From assembly GCA_025927475.1 (NCBI GenBank), contig JAICLL010000035.1, positions 1 through 45,663 on the forward strand: a stretch of 45,663 bases of DNA, written 5' to 3'. Positions 7,995 to 15,287 of the stretch are shown piece after piece. Every line of letters starts with the position of its first letter. Position 1 is the first letter of the stretch. The notes beneath the pieces were generated by a model. That model made no database searches. It had not been told where the DNA came from and saw only the letters and a list, made by a program, of their open reading frames with translations. The position numbers and the translations under genes are program-made. Source of the DNA: Pirellulales bacterium (GTDB taxonomy: Bacteria > Planctomycetota > Planctomycetia > Pirellulales > JAICIG01).

Positions 7995-8258
7995 TTAGCC
8001 AAAGAATCGCTCGTAATCGTCGTGGCTGCCGATCCAGAACCAGGTAACGGTATCTCCCTCCAAAATGCCGACTGCGCGATAGCCCAGCGTTACTCTCACT
8101 GACCAGATGTTTTCTTGCTGATTGATGCACTTGAAGCGCAAAGACGGGTGAAATGGGTTTTCGACCCACAGGCGGTAGGCCTTCCGCGCCGCGCGCCGGA
8201 GCGATTCGTCCAGCAAACGGTACGCTTCCCAAAAAGAAGGAACCGTGTTCGTGTTCAT
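7995..8258 (-). CDS. RelE/HigB-type toxin
   Basis: An 87-residue protein with the planctomycetal RelE/ParE-like layout: an N-terminal helix with FWEAYRLLDESLRRAARKAY, NPFHPSLRFKCI, then beta strands IWSVRVTLGYRAVGILEGDT and the closing VTWFWIGSHDDYERFFG. The SVR...YRA pattern and the C-terminal WIGSHD-x-YER are the usual catalytic-region signature of mRNA-cleaving toxins of this branch. Its ATG overlaps the stop of the upstream antitoxin gene by four bases (ATGA at 8255-8258), so the two are translated together. Size and layout are normal and no frame damage is visible. The module stands alone between a lipoprotein gene and a divergent membrane protein gene. Confidence 0.82.
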   Translation of the reverse strand: MNTNTVPSFWEAYRLLDESLRRAARKAYRLWVENPFHPSLRFKCINQQENIWSVRVTLGYRAVGILEGDTVTWFWIGSHDDYERFFG

Positions 8259-8485
8259 AGCCGGTCAACGTCGAGCGGTTCCGCTTGCCCCTGTGCGATT
8301 GCCTCTTTGGCGCATCGGGCCGCGGCCATGAGCTGCAACTGTGTCCGCTCAAACCGCGCGTCCCACGCGCGATCGTCTTGAAGATCGGCGATGTATTCGC
8401 GCAAATGCTCGACGGCTTCCTCTTGCGCCGGCTCCGGCAACGACTCCAACATTTTTATTGCCGTGGCAATCATGGTCGATGACAC
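8255..8485 (-). CDS. Putative antitoxin of the RelE-type module
   Basis: A small acidic-to-neutral helical protein directly upstream of the RelE-type gene and coupled to it by ATGA. The body reads MIATAIKMLESLPEPAQEEA then VEHLREYIADLQDDRAWDAR and FERTQLQLMAAARCAKEAIA, ending EPLDVDRL. I choose the GTG at 8485 because GGAGGA lies seven bases before it. The ATG at 8473 and the TTG at 8500 are alternatives. The pattern (LP-x-x-x-QEE...H-x-R-x-x-x-x-x-x-x-x-D...W) is that of short antitoxins paired with this RelE type. It would bind the toxin and probably autorepress the operon. No operator palindrome is obvious upstream. Confidence 0.72.
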   Translation of the reverse strand: MSSTMIATAIKMLESLPEPAQEEAVEHLREYIADLQDDRAWDARFERTQLQLMAAARCAKEAIAQGQAEPLDVDRL

Positions 8486-8648
8486 TGCCGATTCCTCCAA
8501 TTTTTTCAGAGCGATAAGCTTGTTCTACAAGCCCATTCTAAGTGACGGATACTTGCCCGGCAAATGCACGCGGTTTGACACGGCCTTTATCCTGCGCGAT
8601 ATTGTGGTCTCGCGGGGCGATACTCCGTCATCCTGGTTGGGACACGCC

Positions 8649-9947
8649 ATGAGCACACCGCTGCCTGATGCTGTGTTTACGCCGCCGGCCGACTACGAGT
8701 TCGAGCCGGAGCTGCAAGGCCCGCCGCCGCGCGAAGTGCCCGGCGAGGTTTGGCACGGGCTGTATGCCCAGCGCCGCCGGCGGCTGTTCACGGGGCTGCT
8801 GGTCAGCGGCGCCATTTCGCTGGCCCTCAGCGGCGTGCCGTTCGTCAACGCGCTGGCCGTCTATCTTGTGCCGCTGGAGTATCTGTCGTGGATCGGCGCG
8901 GGGCTGCTGGCGATGGCGGTGTTCACCCTGTTGAAAGACCGGTTCACGGCCGGCCCCTACCGCTATCTCCGCGAAGGCCAGCCGTTGGTGGCGCGGGTGG
9001 TGGAACTGGTCAAGGCGCCCACGGTCACGGTCAATGGCCAGGCGTCGCGATACGCCTTTACGGCGGTCATCGAGTTCTTGGACCCGGCGACCGGCGCGAT
9101 CGCCCGCTATCCGGCCAAGTCGTCGGATTTTATCGACAAAAACGCCTATCAAACCTCGTTCCGCGTGGGCGATTACGTTACGGCGATTTACTTACCGCAC
9201 AAATACCCGGCCAGTTTGCGGCTCTATGGCTTCTTGGATTTGATGCCTGACTTGGGCCTGGTCCGCCGGCAAAAAGGCGAACAGAAGACGACGGTTTGGG
9301 GCATGCTGTGGGGCGTGGCCCTGATCTTTGGAATCTTCTTGGGCCTGTTTTGGAACGTTTACGCTTACGGGCGTTACGAACCGATCGCCTTCGATCACCG
9401 CCTGGCGATGTGGCCCATGATCGCCGGGGCCGTGATCTTGGGCGGCGGGTTTTTCCTGGGCATTTGGCTGCACGAGCGGCGCACGCAGCGCCAACGGCGC
9501 GAGCGCAACGCCCTGGCCGAGGCCGCCGGCGAGGCGATCGAGGTCGGCGAAGCGAGCGCCTTTCAGCAGCGCGGGCTGCACGGATGGTTTCTGAAGATCA
9601 TCTTGCCGTTCGGCTGCCTGCTGCTGGGCGCGGCCACGGCGCTGTGCTGGTGTTTCACCATCAACGCCTGTCTCGACACTTCGCCCGCCGACCTGCGGCC
9701 GGCAGTGATCACTGAAATGACGATGACCACACACAGCTTCTTATTCCGCCATTACGACATCGAATACATGGTGCCGCCCGACGCCTCGAAGATGACGTTT
9801 CTGACGACGCCGGAGCACATGGAGCAGTTCACCGGCCCGGCGGCCATCGCCGAGGTTCACCAAGGATATCTTGGTTGGCCGTGGGTGAAGAATCTTCGCC
9901 CGGCGGCTGCGGAGGCCGCCAACGCTCAGGCGAACCAGCCGCGGTGA
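8649..9947 (+). CDS. Multi-spanning membrane protein of unknown function (DUF3592-like)
   Basis: A 432-residue protein from the ATG at 8649; the open frame extends upstream to 8391, but that part is antisense to the antitoxin and has no resemblance. Four to five membrane segments are visible: about residues 50-68, 78-95, 220-240, 255-275 and 318-345. Between the first pair and the third lies a soluble domain with EGQPLVARVVELVKAPTVTV, then NGQASRYAFTAVIEF and YQTSFRVGDYVTAIYLP. Its repeating strand pattern resembles the extracytoplasmic domain of DUF3592 proteins. A charged, Ala/Arg-rich linker (RRTQRQRRERNALAEAAGEA) precedes the last segment. The segment GWFLKIILPFGCLLLGAA is nearly repeated in a gene fragment at 14002. 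Function unknown. Confidence 0.68.
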   Translation: MSTPLPDAVFTPPADYEFEPELQGPPPREVPGEVWHGLYAQRRRRLFTGLLVSGAISLALSGVPFVNALAVYLVPLEYLSWIGAGLLAMAVFTLLKDRFTAGPYRYLREGQPLVARVVELVKAPTVTVNGQASRYAFTAVIEFLDPATGAIARYPAKSSDFIDKNAYQTSFRVGDYVTAIYLPHKYPASLRLYGFLDLMPDLGLVRRQKGEQKTTVWGMLWGVALIFGIFLGLFWNVYAYGRYEPIAFDHRLAMWPMIAGAVILGGGFFLGIWLHERRTQRQRRERNALAEAAGEAIEVGEASAFQQRGLHGWFLKIILPFGCLLLGAATALCWCFTINACLDTSPADLRPAVITEMTMTTHSFLFRHYDIEYMVPPDASKMTFLTTPEHMEQFTGPAAIAEVHQGYLGWPWVKNLRPAAAEAANAQANQPR

Positions 9948-10049
9948 GCCGAGGTTCCATTCATAAATGCTTGTCCGCTGCGCCGTCTCGCGCGAAGCTG
10001 GTCGCCGGTTCAGCGAATCGCAACCAAATTCTGGCGTAAATTGGTCATC

Positions 10050-10943
10050 ATGAGCTGGCTATTGTTTCTCGACGAAAGCGGGCATGATCATAAGCAAATG
10101 CCCTATGAAATTCATGGGGGATTTGCCATTCACGCCACGAAGCTCTGGCCATTCCTCTCGGCTGTGCGAACGCTCGAGCAGTCAACCTTCGGCGCATATC
10201 TGCATCAATATGGTTCGGAATTGAAAGGAAGTAAACTGCTGGCCAAAAACCGCTTCAGATGGGCGGCTCAGGGATCCCGGATGGCTGACGCGGAGCGCCG
10301 AAAACAGGCGTTGAATTTTCTAAATAGCGGCGCTCAGAAGCGAAGGCCGCGGCGCGATGAGTTCACAGCATTTGGCCAAGCATGTCTCTCGATGGCCGAG
10401 GGAGTCCTTTATCTGCTCGCCAGCCACGACGCCCGCGTATTCGCCGCGGCGATTCCCCGCGACGCCGCGGCCGTGGCCAGCCTGCCGACGGATCTGCTCC
10501 GCAAAGACCTTGTGTTCTTGTTAGAGCGTTACTTCTATTTTCTCGAAGAGCAGCACGAGACCGGGCTACTGGTCATGGATGGCTCGGAGAAGCAGGCCGA
10601 TCGCAAGCTGGTGCGGCGAATCGAATGGTATTTCACCGACACCATGACGGGCCGCCAGCGGACGCAGTGGATTGTGCCGGTGCCGTTTTTCGTCGAGTCC
10701 GATATGGCCTATGGCATCCAGGTCGCTGATTTATGCGTCTATTGTCTGAACTGGGCGTGGCGGTTGCGCGACATGACCGGAGCGACGCGGCCAGAAATTA
10801 AGCCCTTCGTACAGATCATTGAGAAGTCGATCTGGCACGGCGATGGATACCGCGAGGGCAATGTTTTTCGAACGCATGGCACGGTGTACGTGCCAGATCC
10901 TTATTCGGCTCGCGAGGCCGGAAATCGCCAGGGCGCAAAATAA
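10050..10943 (+). CDS. DUF3800 protein
   Basis: A 297-residue protein starting at ATG 10050 (the frame extends three codons to a TTG at 10041). It has the DUF3800 signature: MSWLLFLDESGHD at the N-terminus with the acidic D-E-S motif, YEIHGGFAIHATKLWPF, a central basic helix, then LLVMDGSEKQADRKLVRRIE near 180 and the closing acidic motif ESDMAYGIQVADLCVYCLNW near 230. These acidic positions resemble an RNase H-like nuclease active site. DUF3800 genes occur widely in phage-defence islands and next to mobile elements, but the function is not established. It has no obvious operon partner here; the downstream 260 bases contain only a relic and repeats. Length is typical. Confidence 0.85.
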   Translation: MSWLLFLDESGHDHKQMPYEIHGGFAIHATKLWPFLSAVRTLEQSTFGAYLHQYGSELKGSKLLAKNRFRWAAQGSRMADAERRKQALNFLNSGAQKRRPRRDEFTAFGQACLSMAEGVLYLLASHDARVFAAAIPRDAAAVASLPTDLLRKDLVFLLERYFYFLEEQHETGLLVMDGSEKQADRKLVRRIEWYFTDTMTGRQRTQWIVPVPFFVESDMAYGIQVADLCVYCLNWAWRLRDMTGATRPEIKPFVQIIEKSIWHGDGYREGNVFRTHGTVYVPDPYSAREAGNRQGAK

Positions 10944-11079
10944 AAAGGAGACAACGCGTTCGGGGCCACCGTAGCAGCCCTTCGGCCGAGTCTCCGCTTA
11001 AAGTATCAGCCGGAAGGCGGTAAAAGTCAAGAGTTTGTCCGCTGAATAAGCTACAAAGTGAACGCGCAACTCAGTAAGT

Positions 11080-11184
11080 TCAGCTTAAGATGTGCCCATA
11101 AAACGACTTCGACCTCGATGGCGAAATGGTGACAACCCGCCCATCGACATGGACTCCCATCGTGGAGAAAAAGCCGATGTCGGT
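11080..11184 (-). pseudogene. N-terminal relic of a paralogue of the membrane protein at 24195-24752
   Basis: On the minus strand 35 codons read TDIGFFSTMGVHVDGRVVTI then SPSRSKSFYGHILS and a stop. The intact gene at 24195-24752 starts with almost the same residues (TDIGFFPTMGVHVDGPVVTI then SPSRSRW). The two loci share long identical nucleotide runs such as GGAGTCCATGTCGATGGG. Everything after the first 25 residues of the protein, including both membrane segments, is missing. It sits directly beyond the stop of the secretin-like gene. Confidence 0.65.
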
Positions 11185-11214
11185 AATCAGCGTGAATCAG
11201 CGGCGATTAGCGTT
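11185..11214. repeat. Three phased 10-bp repeats, consensus RATYAGYGNN (locus A)
   Basis: Three direct units of exactly ten bases: AATCAGCGTG, AATCAGCGGC and GATTAGCGTT. The third covers the stop codon of the secretin-like gene. The same three-unit array is present at 24924-24953, also just past the 3' end of a minus-strand gene. A 10-bp period places all units on one face of the helix, so a protein-binding array is possible. Confidence 0.6.
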
Positions 11215-12466
11215 GCTCTTCTTCCTCTTCTCCCGCCGCCCCCATTTCTTGGAGCTGTTGTTTTTGGGCCGCGCTGACCTCGCGCAGCGCCCTGAGATAT
11301 TCTGCGATCTCGTGGTGTACGCGCGTCGTTTGAGAAATCACCAGCGCGCCCGAATTGGTAAACGGCTCGATCGTGCCCGGCCCACCGACGTCGTCCCACG
11401 TGTCCGGCGCAACATTGCTCACGATGCTGCTGATGAGAGGCTGAAAGTTGAGCCCGGCATGGTTGGCCGGCAAATGCGGTGGGCGGACCACCAGATCAAA
11501 GACCGGATAGACCTGAACGGTGAGCATGTTTTCCGGACTGTCTTTGGTCGTGATGACAAGAACCTCATCGCGGATCAAGTAGGTCAAGTCCAGTTCGTCG
11601 AGCAACAGGTTCAACGCCGCGGCGTAGGTCACACCTTTGACCGAGTGAGTGACCGGAGTATCGGCGCCGATTCGAGCGTGGGCGTCGGACCGCGCTTTTT
11701 TGCCGCCGGTGATGTTGAATTCAAAAGGACTGAGAGCCTTGGCATCGATGCGGGCATTGATGCCGATATCGGACAGCGCTTGGTGGTCAATGTAAAGCTG
11801 CACGTGGCGTGCGTCGGCCAGCCGGCGCAAGGCCTCGACCAGCGGAACCTGGTCAAATTCAAGGTCGCATTTCTCGCGCAAGGCGTCGTGTATGCGGGCT
11901 TCCGCGCCGCATGGTCGCGGCTCGGCCTGGTACGGCCAGTTGTCGGTTGTGGTTGGCCTTAGCCGCACGGCCGCCTCATTGATCTGCAGCGCGGCACGCC
12001 ACGGACCCCACGGCCCGGTGAAATCTAGGGGAACGTAGTCCGGCAACAGCTCGGCCATGAGCCTGGCCACACGGTGCTGCACCTGCTCGGTGTGTCGGAC
12101 CACGATCGCTTCGCCGACGGCGCGGATCATTCCCTCGCCCGACGGCTCCCAGCTCTGTGGCTCGATCATCTCCGGAACCAGCTTGGCGATCATTTCGACC
12201 CACGCTTCGAGCTTGGCGTCGGTGGGTTTGGCGGGCGGGCGTCGATCGGCGGCCTCCGCGGCCGACGCTGCCTCGTCGGCGGGCGTTGCATCTTTGGCGG
12301 GTGTTGCGTCTTTAGCCGTTGCGGCGCCACCCTCGATACTGGACGGCTCAGGCGCTGCATCCGACTGTTTGGCGCGCCGCTGCGCTCGGCGCGACGGCGT
12401 CGAATCACCGACCACTTCCTGAGGCGGGCGCCAGCCGCTCTTTGAGCGGGTTTTTGGGCCGCGCAT
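11207..12466 (-). CDS. Secretin/TonB short N-terminal domain protein, apparently truncated at the N-terminus
   Basis: About 419 residues from the ATG at 12466; the frame extends to a TTG at 12520. Residues 1-75 are low-complexity, Ala/Pro/Lys-rich, with an imperfect repeat (KDATPAKDATPADEAASAAE). A helical part follows to about 180. From about 215 the sequence has the pattern of the STN/secretin N-terminal modules of planctomycetes: LEFDQVPLVEALRRLADARH, VQLYIDHQALSDIGI, GVTYAAALNLLLDELDLTYL, IRDEVLVITTKDS and then VYPVFDLV. It closes with SGALVISQTTRVHHEIAEYL, the GspD-like N1 fold end. There is no secretin barrel. No signal peptide is present in either start, although such proteins are normally exported. 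The 5' end overlaps the divergent DUF1111 gene frame, which also lacks an export signal. The C-terminus is an E-rich tail. Confidence 0.62.
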   Translation of the reverse strand: MRGPKTRSKSGWRPPQEVVGDSTPSRRAQRRAKQSDAAPEPSSIEGGAATAKDATPAKDATPADEAASAAEAADRRPPAKPTDAKLEAWVEMIAKLVPEMIEPQSWEPSGEGMIRAVGEAIVVRHTEQVQHRVARLMAELLPDYVPLDFTGPWGPWRAALQINEAAVRLRPTTTDNWPYQAEPRPCGAEARIHDALREKCDLEFDQVPLVEALRRLADARHVQLYIDHQALSDIGINARIDAKALSPFEFNITGGKKARSDAHARIGADTPVTHSVKGVTYAAALNLLLDELDLTYLIRDEVLVITTKDSPENMLTVQVYPVFDLVVRPPHLPANHAGLNFQPLISSIVSNVAPDTWDDVGGPGTIEPFTNSGALVISQTTRVHHEIAEYLRALREVSAAQKQQLQEMGAAGEEEEEQR

Positions 12467-12484
12467 GAACCGGTAACCGCGGAC

Positions 12485-13939
12485 TTGAAACGGCCGTTCC
12501 TGTTCAGACGCCTGGGGCAAGGCCGACCGATCGAGAGGCTTGTCGTGGCCGGCCTTGCGCCAGCCGACGATGCACTGAACGAGGGCGAGCCGAGCTCACC
12601 GAAACAGATCGCGGCGGGGCAGGAGCTGTTCTTGCGCGAATGGCAGGTTCACGACCCGCGTTCGGTCGCGGGCGACGGCTTGGGACCGATGTACAACGCG
12701 GCTTCGTGCGCCCAATGCCATCGGCTCGGCGGAATCGGCGGGGCGGGATTGAACGACAACAACGTCGATCTGCTCACCGTCAAAGTGTCGCGCAAGGTTA
12801 CCGCGGTCGGAGACGATCTCACGCAACGGGTCGCCGCGTTTCATCCGGCATTGGCAAACAGTCGACTTTCCGCCACCACGGTGCTGCACCGTTTTTCGCC
12901 CGATCCGAACTACGATGACTGGCGCAAGCGATTTCTCTCCCCAGATCAACTCGCCGAGCTTCCTTTAGCTCGCGTTGTGGCGATCGCCACGTCGGCGAGC
13001 GAACACCCGCGCAGAGCGAAAAACCCGCTTCAGCGGCTGGATGGCATGGCGTATCAGCATTCGCAACGCAATACGCCGGCGTTGTTTGGCGCGGGTATAA
13101 TCGATCGGCTTCCGGATGCGGTCTTTGAGGAAATGCAGCAGCAACAAGCCTCGAAGACCGGCGGCGTGAGCGGGCGAGCGCCACGCGCGGCAAACGGCAA
13201 GTTCGGCCGGTTCGGCTGGCGGGGACAGACCGAAAACCTTCACGAGTTCGTGCTCGGCGCCTGCGCCGTCGAGTTGGGGCTTGAAGCGCCGAGCCATGCT
13301 CAACCGATCGATCCACTCAACGTACGTTTCGATTTCCGCGGCCGGCCCGACAAGCCAGCCCGCCACGGCTTGGACATCAGCGAGGAGCAGTGCGAATCGC
13401 TTACTCAGTTCGTGGCGCATCTGCCGCCACCCCGGCAAGTCATGCCGACCGATGATCTGGCGGCCCAAACCGCCGCCAGGGGCGAGAAGCAGTTCGCGCA
13501 GCTCGGCTGTGCGGATTGTCACGCGCCTCAAGTGGCCGAAGTCGCCGGCATCTACAGCGATCTTTTGCTGCACGACATGGGAGCAGCCTTGGAAGACCTG
13601 GTGCCGGCCAATGCGGAGCTGGGTTCGGTAGGATCTGCTAGTTACTATGGGGGCGCCGACACGCTTCTGGCGTCCATTTCGCCCGAGCAACGCCGCGAGT
13701 GGCGCACGCCGCCGCTGTGGGGCGTGCGTGACAGCGGGCCTTACTTGCACGACGGTCGCGCGAGAACGTTTTCCGAGGCGATCGCATGGCACGGTGGCGA
13801 GGCCGCCCAGAGCGCGCGCGCTTTCCGGCGGCTGACCAAGGACGAGCAGGAAGAAGTCATCGCGTTTCTCAACTGCCTCGCGGCCCCGGCGCCCGAGTCG
13901 TTGGCCCTGGCGAATACCGAAACTGGCGGCGGCCAGTGA
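12485..13939 (+). CDS. DUF1111 di-haem oxidoreductase-like cytochrome, lacking a signal peptide
   Basis: A 484-residue member of the COG3488/DUF1111 family (cytochrome c peroxidase-like proteins with two c-type haem sites). The first CXXCH is CAQCH at residues 75-79, within NAASCAQCHRLGGIGGAGLN. The second is CADCH near residue 343. Also seen are QRNTPALFGAGIIDRLPD, FGRFGWRGQTENLHEFVLGA and the closing TPPLWGVRDSGPYLHDGRAR, which carries a conserved His. Haem c is attached outside the cytoplasm, so a signal peptide is expected. The visible start (ATG 12485, MKRPFLFRRLGQGRPIERLV) shows none and is antisense to the neighbouring gene. I conclude that the true front has been lost or replaced near 12470-12560. 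The catalytic body looks complete, so expression of a functional cytochrome is doubtful rather than excluded. Confidence 0.8.
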   Translation: MKRPFLFRRLGQGRPIERLVVAGLAPADDALNEGEPSSPKQIAAGQELFLREWQVHDPRSVAGDGLGPMYNAASCAQCHRLGGIGGAGLNDNNVDLLTVKVSRKVTAVGDDLTQRVAAFHPALANSRLSATTVLHRFSPDPNYDDWRKRFLSPDQLAELPLARVVAIATSASEHPRRAKNPLQRLDGMAYQHSQRNTPALFGAGIIDRLPDAVFEEMQQQQASKTGGVSGRAPRAANGKFGRFGWRGQTENLHEFVLGACAVELGLEAPSHAQPIDPLNVRFDFRGRPDKPARHGLDISEEQCESLTQFVAHLPPPRQVMPTDDLAAQTAARGEKQFAQLGCADCHAPQVAEVAGIYSDLLLHDMGAALEDLVPANAELGSVGSASYYGGADTLLASISPEQRREWRTPPLWGVRDSGPYLHDGRARTFSEAIAWHGGEAAQSARAFRRLTKDEQEEVIAFLNCLAAPAPESLALANTETGGGQ

Positions 13940-14001
13940 GTGAGGCACCCACGGTTGAGCGGCCCGTCGTCTTCGCTTAAACGAGGTTGACCCGTCCCGC
14001 G

Positions 14002-14118
14002 CGGTGGTTCTTGAAGATCATCCTGCCGCTCGGCTGCCTGCTGCTCGGCTGCCTGCTGCTCGGCTGCCTGCTGCTGGGCGCGGCCGCGACGCTGGCTGTG
14101 GCTGGTGCGGCATGTTGA
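14002..14118 (+). pseudogene. Fragment of a paralogue of the membrane protein at 8649-9947
   Basis: The frame encodes RWFLKIILPLGCLLLG, a threefold CLLLG, then AAATLAVAGAAC and a stop. The membrane protein at 8649-9947 has GWFLKIILPFGCLLLGAATA in its last membrane segment, and the DNA matches closely (for example TTGAAGATCATCCTGCCG against CTGAAGATCATCTTGCCG). Only this segment remains; nothing before 14002 matches. It is a small duplicated relic carrying an in-frame triplication. Confidence 0.6.
14032..14076 (+). repeat. 15-bp tandem repeat, three copies
   Basis: GGCTGCCTGCTGCTC is repeated at 14032-14046, 14047-14061 and (last base G) 14062-14076. It encodes GCLLL in the relic frame. The related gene at 8649-9947 has a single copy, so the array arose by slippage within the relic. 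Confidence 0.9.
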
Positions 14119-14317
14119 CAGTTTTTTTCGCATTGTTAGGATCGTATACGATTCTTTGGTCGTCCCGGCCCCCGATCAGCAGACGCTGCTGGCTGTCTTC
14201 CAAGAAGAGAATCGGCCGCAAATTGACGATCGTTGCCGCCCGTTGCGGGTGGCTGGTTGGGCGAACACCTGGTGACTGCCTCCGAATTGGGGCAGAGCTA
14301 CCAGCAGGTTTGCAACA

Positions 14318-14337
14318 ACAGATTTGCAACAATCTGT
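14318..14337. promoter_or_regulatory. Candidate operator: 7-bp inverted repeat before the biosynthetic operon
   Basis: ACAGATT-TGCAAC-AATCTGT is a perfect 7-bp inverted repeat with a six-base spacer, 45 bases before the ATG of the haem-oxygenase-like gene. Size and position fit a dimeric repressor site. No adjacent regulator gene is present, and no clear -35/-10 pair was found. Confidence 0.35.
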
Positions 14338-14382
14338 GGACTTCGTAGGTCCTCTGGACATTTTTACACTCACTTGCGGGAA

Positions 14383-15036
14383 ATGTACGTGCCATTATCG
14401 CCTGAATCTTCGCTCGAGCTGTCGGTTGCCTCGATCGAAGAGAAAACGACCGCAATCATCGACGAACTCATCGACTCGCTGCCCGACGCGAAGCAGCTCA
14501 GCGGCGAAGAGCGGCGTGGGATCATTGCCAGGTACACTTCGGTGCTCGAAGGCAATTTCATCTACTGGATGACGGCCGCGGTCATCGCCGCCAAGACCGA
14601 GCAATCGCAGGCCATGCTGCTGGAAAACCTCGTCGACGAAGTGCGCGACGCCCATCCGCTGATGCTGCGCAAGTTTGCGATGGCGGCCCACGCCTTCCCC
14701 ACCGATCACGACTTCTTGGCCGTGCATGAGGACCTGACCAGGGTGCGCCAGTTCATGGGCAGGCTCTCGACGGTGAAGGTGGTGTTGACGATGGGCTTCT
14801 TCGAGGGCTTTATTCAAAAATTTATGCCTTACCTGGCCTACCTGGCCAGGCAACAGGGATCGACAGAGATGGAGTACACCGACGTACACGGCGTCTGCGA
14901 CATCGAGCACACCGAGGAGCTCTTCAAGGTGCTGGCTGCCGAGATGGCCGTGGCGCCGCCCGAAGCGGATGCGGATCTCTTCGAGGGCGTGAGTCTGCTT
15001 CGCACCCTGATCGAGCACGTGATTCGACCCACATGA
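14383..15036 (+). CDS. Haem-oxygenase-like iron-containing redox enzyme (HDO family)
   Basis: A 217-residue all-helical protein of the 'iron-containing redox enzyme' type (haem-oxygenase-like non-haem diiron oxidase/oxygenase superfamily, which includes UndA, SznF, BesC and CADD). Candidate metal ligands in the expected order are E56 (SVLEGNFIYW), E86/D89 with H91 (DEVRDAHPLML), E141 (MGFFEGFIQKF), and H169, D173 and H176 (TDVHGVCDIEHTEEL). Known members carry out oxidative decarboxylation to alkenes, N-oxygenation or C-C cleavage on amino acid or fatty acyl substrates. I take the ATG at 14383; the frame extends to 14233 without resemblance. Its stop overlaps the start of the acyl carrier protein gene (ATGA), so the two are translationally coupled, and a carrier-bound acyl substrate is a reasonable inference. 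Confidence 0.78.
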   Translation: MYVPLSPESSLELSVASIEEKTTAIIDELIDSLPDAKQLSGEERRGIIARYTSVLEGNFIYWMTAAVIAAKTEQSQAMLLENLVDEVRDAHPLMLRKFAMAAHAFPTDHDFLAVHEDLTRVRQFMGRLSTVKVVLTMGFFEGFIQKFMPYLAYLARQQGSTEMEYTDVHGVCDIEHTEELFKVLAAEMAVAPPEADADLFEGVSLLRTLIEHVIRPT

Positions 15037-15287
15037 ACGTTCGATCGCAGATTCTCGGCCAGATCAAGCAGGTTGCGCAAGAGCAAGACCAGCGGCTCGG
15101 ACCGCTGTCCGATGAATTGCCGCTGCTCGACTTGGGTTTGGATTCGCTGTGTTTCGCCATTCTGGTGAGCCGCCTGGAAGCGGTGCTAGGCGTCGACCCA
15201 TTCAGCGAGAACGAAGAAGCTCCCTTCCCGGTGAATCTGGGAGACTTGATACGCTTCTATGAAAACGCCGTGCAACAGCTTCGCTAG
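15033..15287 (+). CDS. Stand-alone acyl carrier protein
   Basis: An 84-residue acidic carrier protein. The 4'-phosphopantetheine attachment serine is S38 in ELPLLDLGLDSLCFAILVSR, the classical LGLDSL core followed by the recognition helix (LVSRLEAVLGVDPF). Helix IV ends in NLGDLIRFYENAVQQL. It differs from a housekeeping FabC-type protein in sequence around the core, and it lies in the middle of an operon with two adenylating enzymes, so it is probably dedicated to this pathway. It starts inside the stop of the HDO gene and ends 29 bases inside the following ligase gene. A phosphopantetheinyl transferase gene is not in the window and would be supplied from elsewhere. Confidence 0.88.
   Translation: MNVRSQILGQIKQVAQEQDQRLGPLSDELPLLDLGLDSLCFAILVSRLEAVLGVDPFSENEEAPFPVNLGDLIRFYENAVQQLR

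Noticed and set aside
14032..14076. Possible CRISPR-like or integron repeat
   Set aside because: Units are adjacent without spacers and encode a membrane-segment repeat, so slippage explains them.
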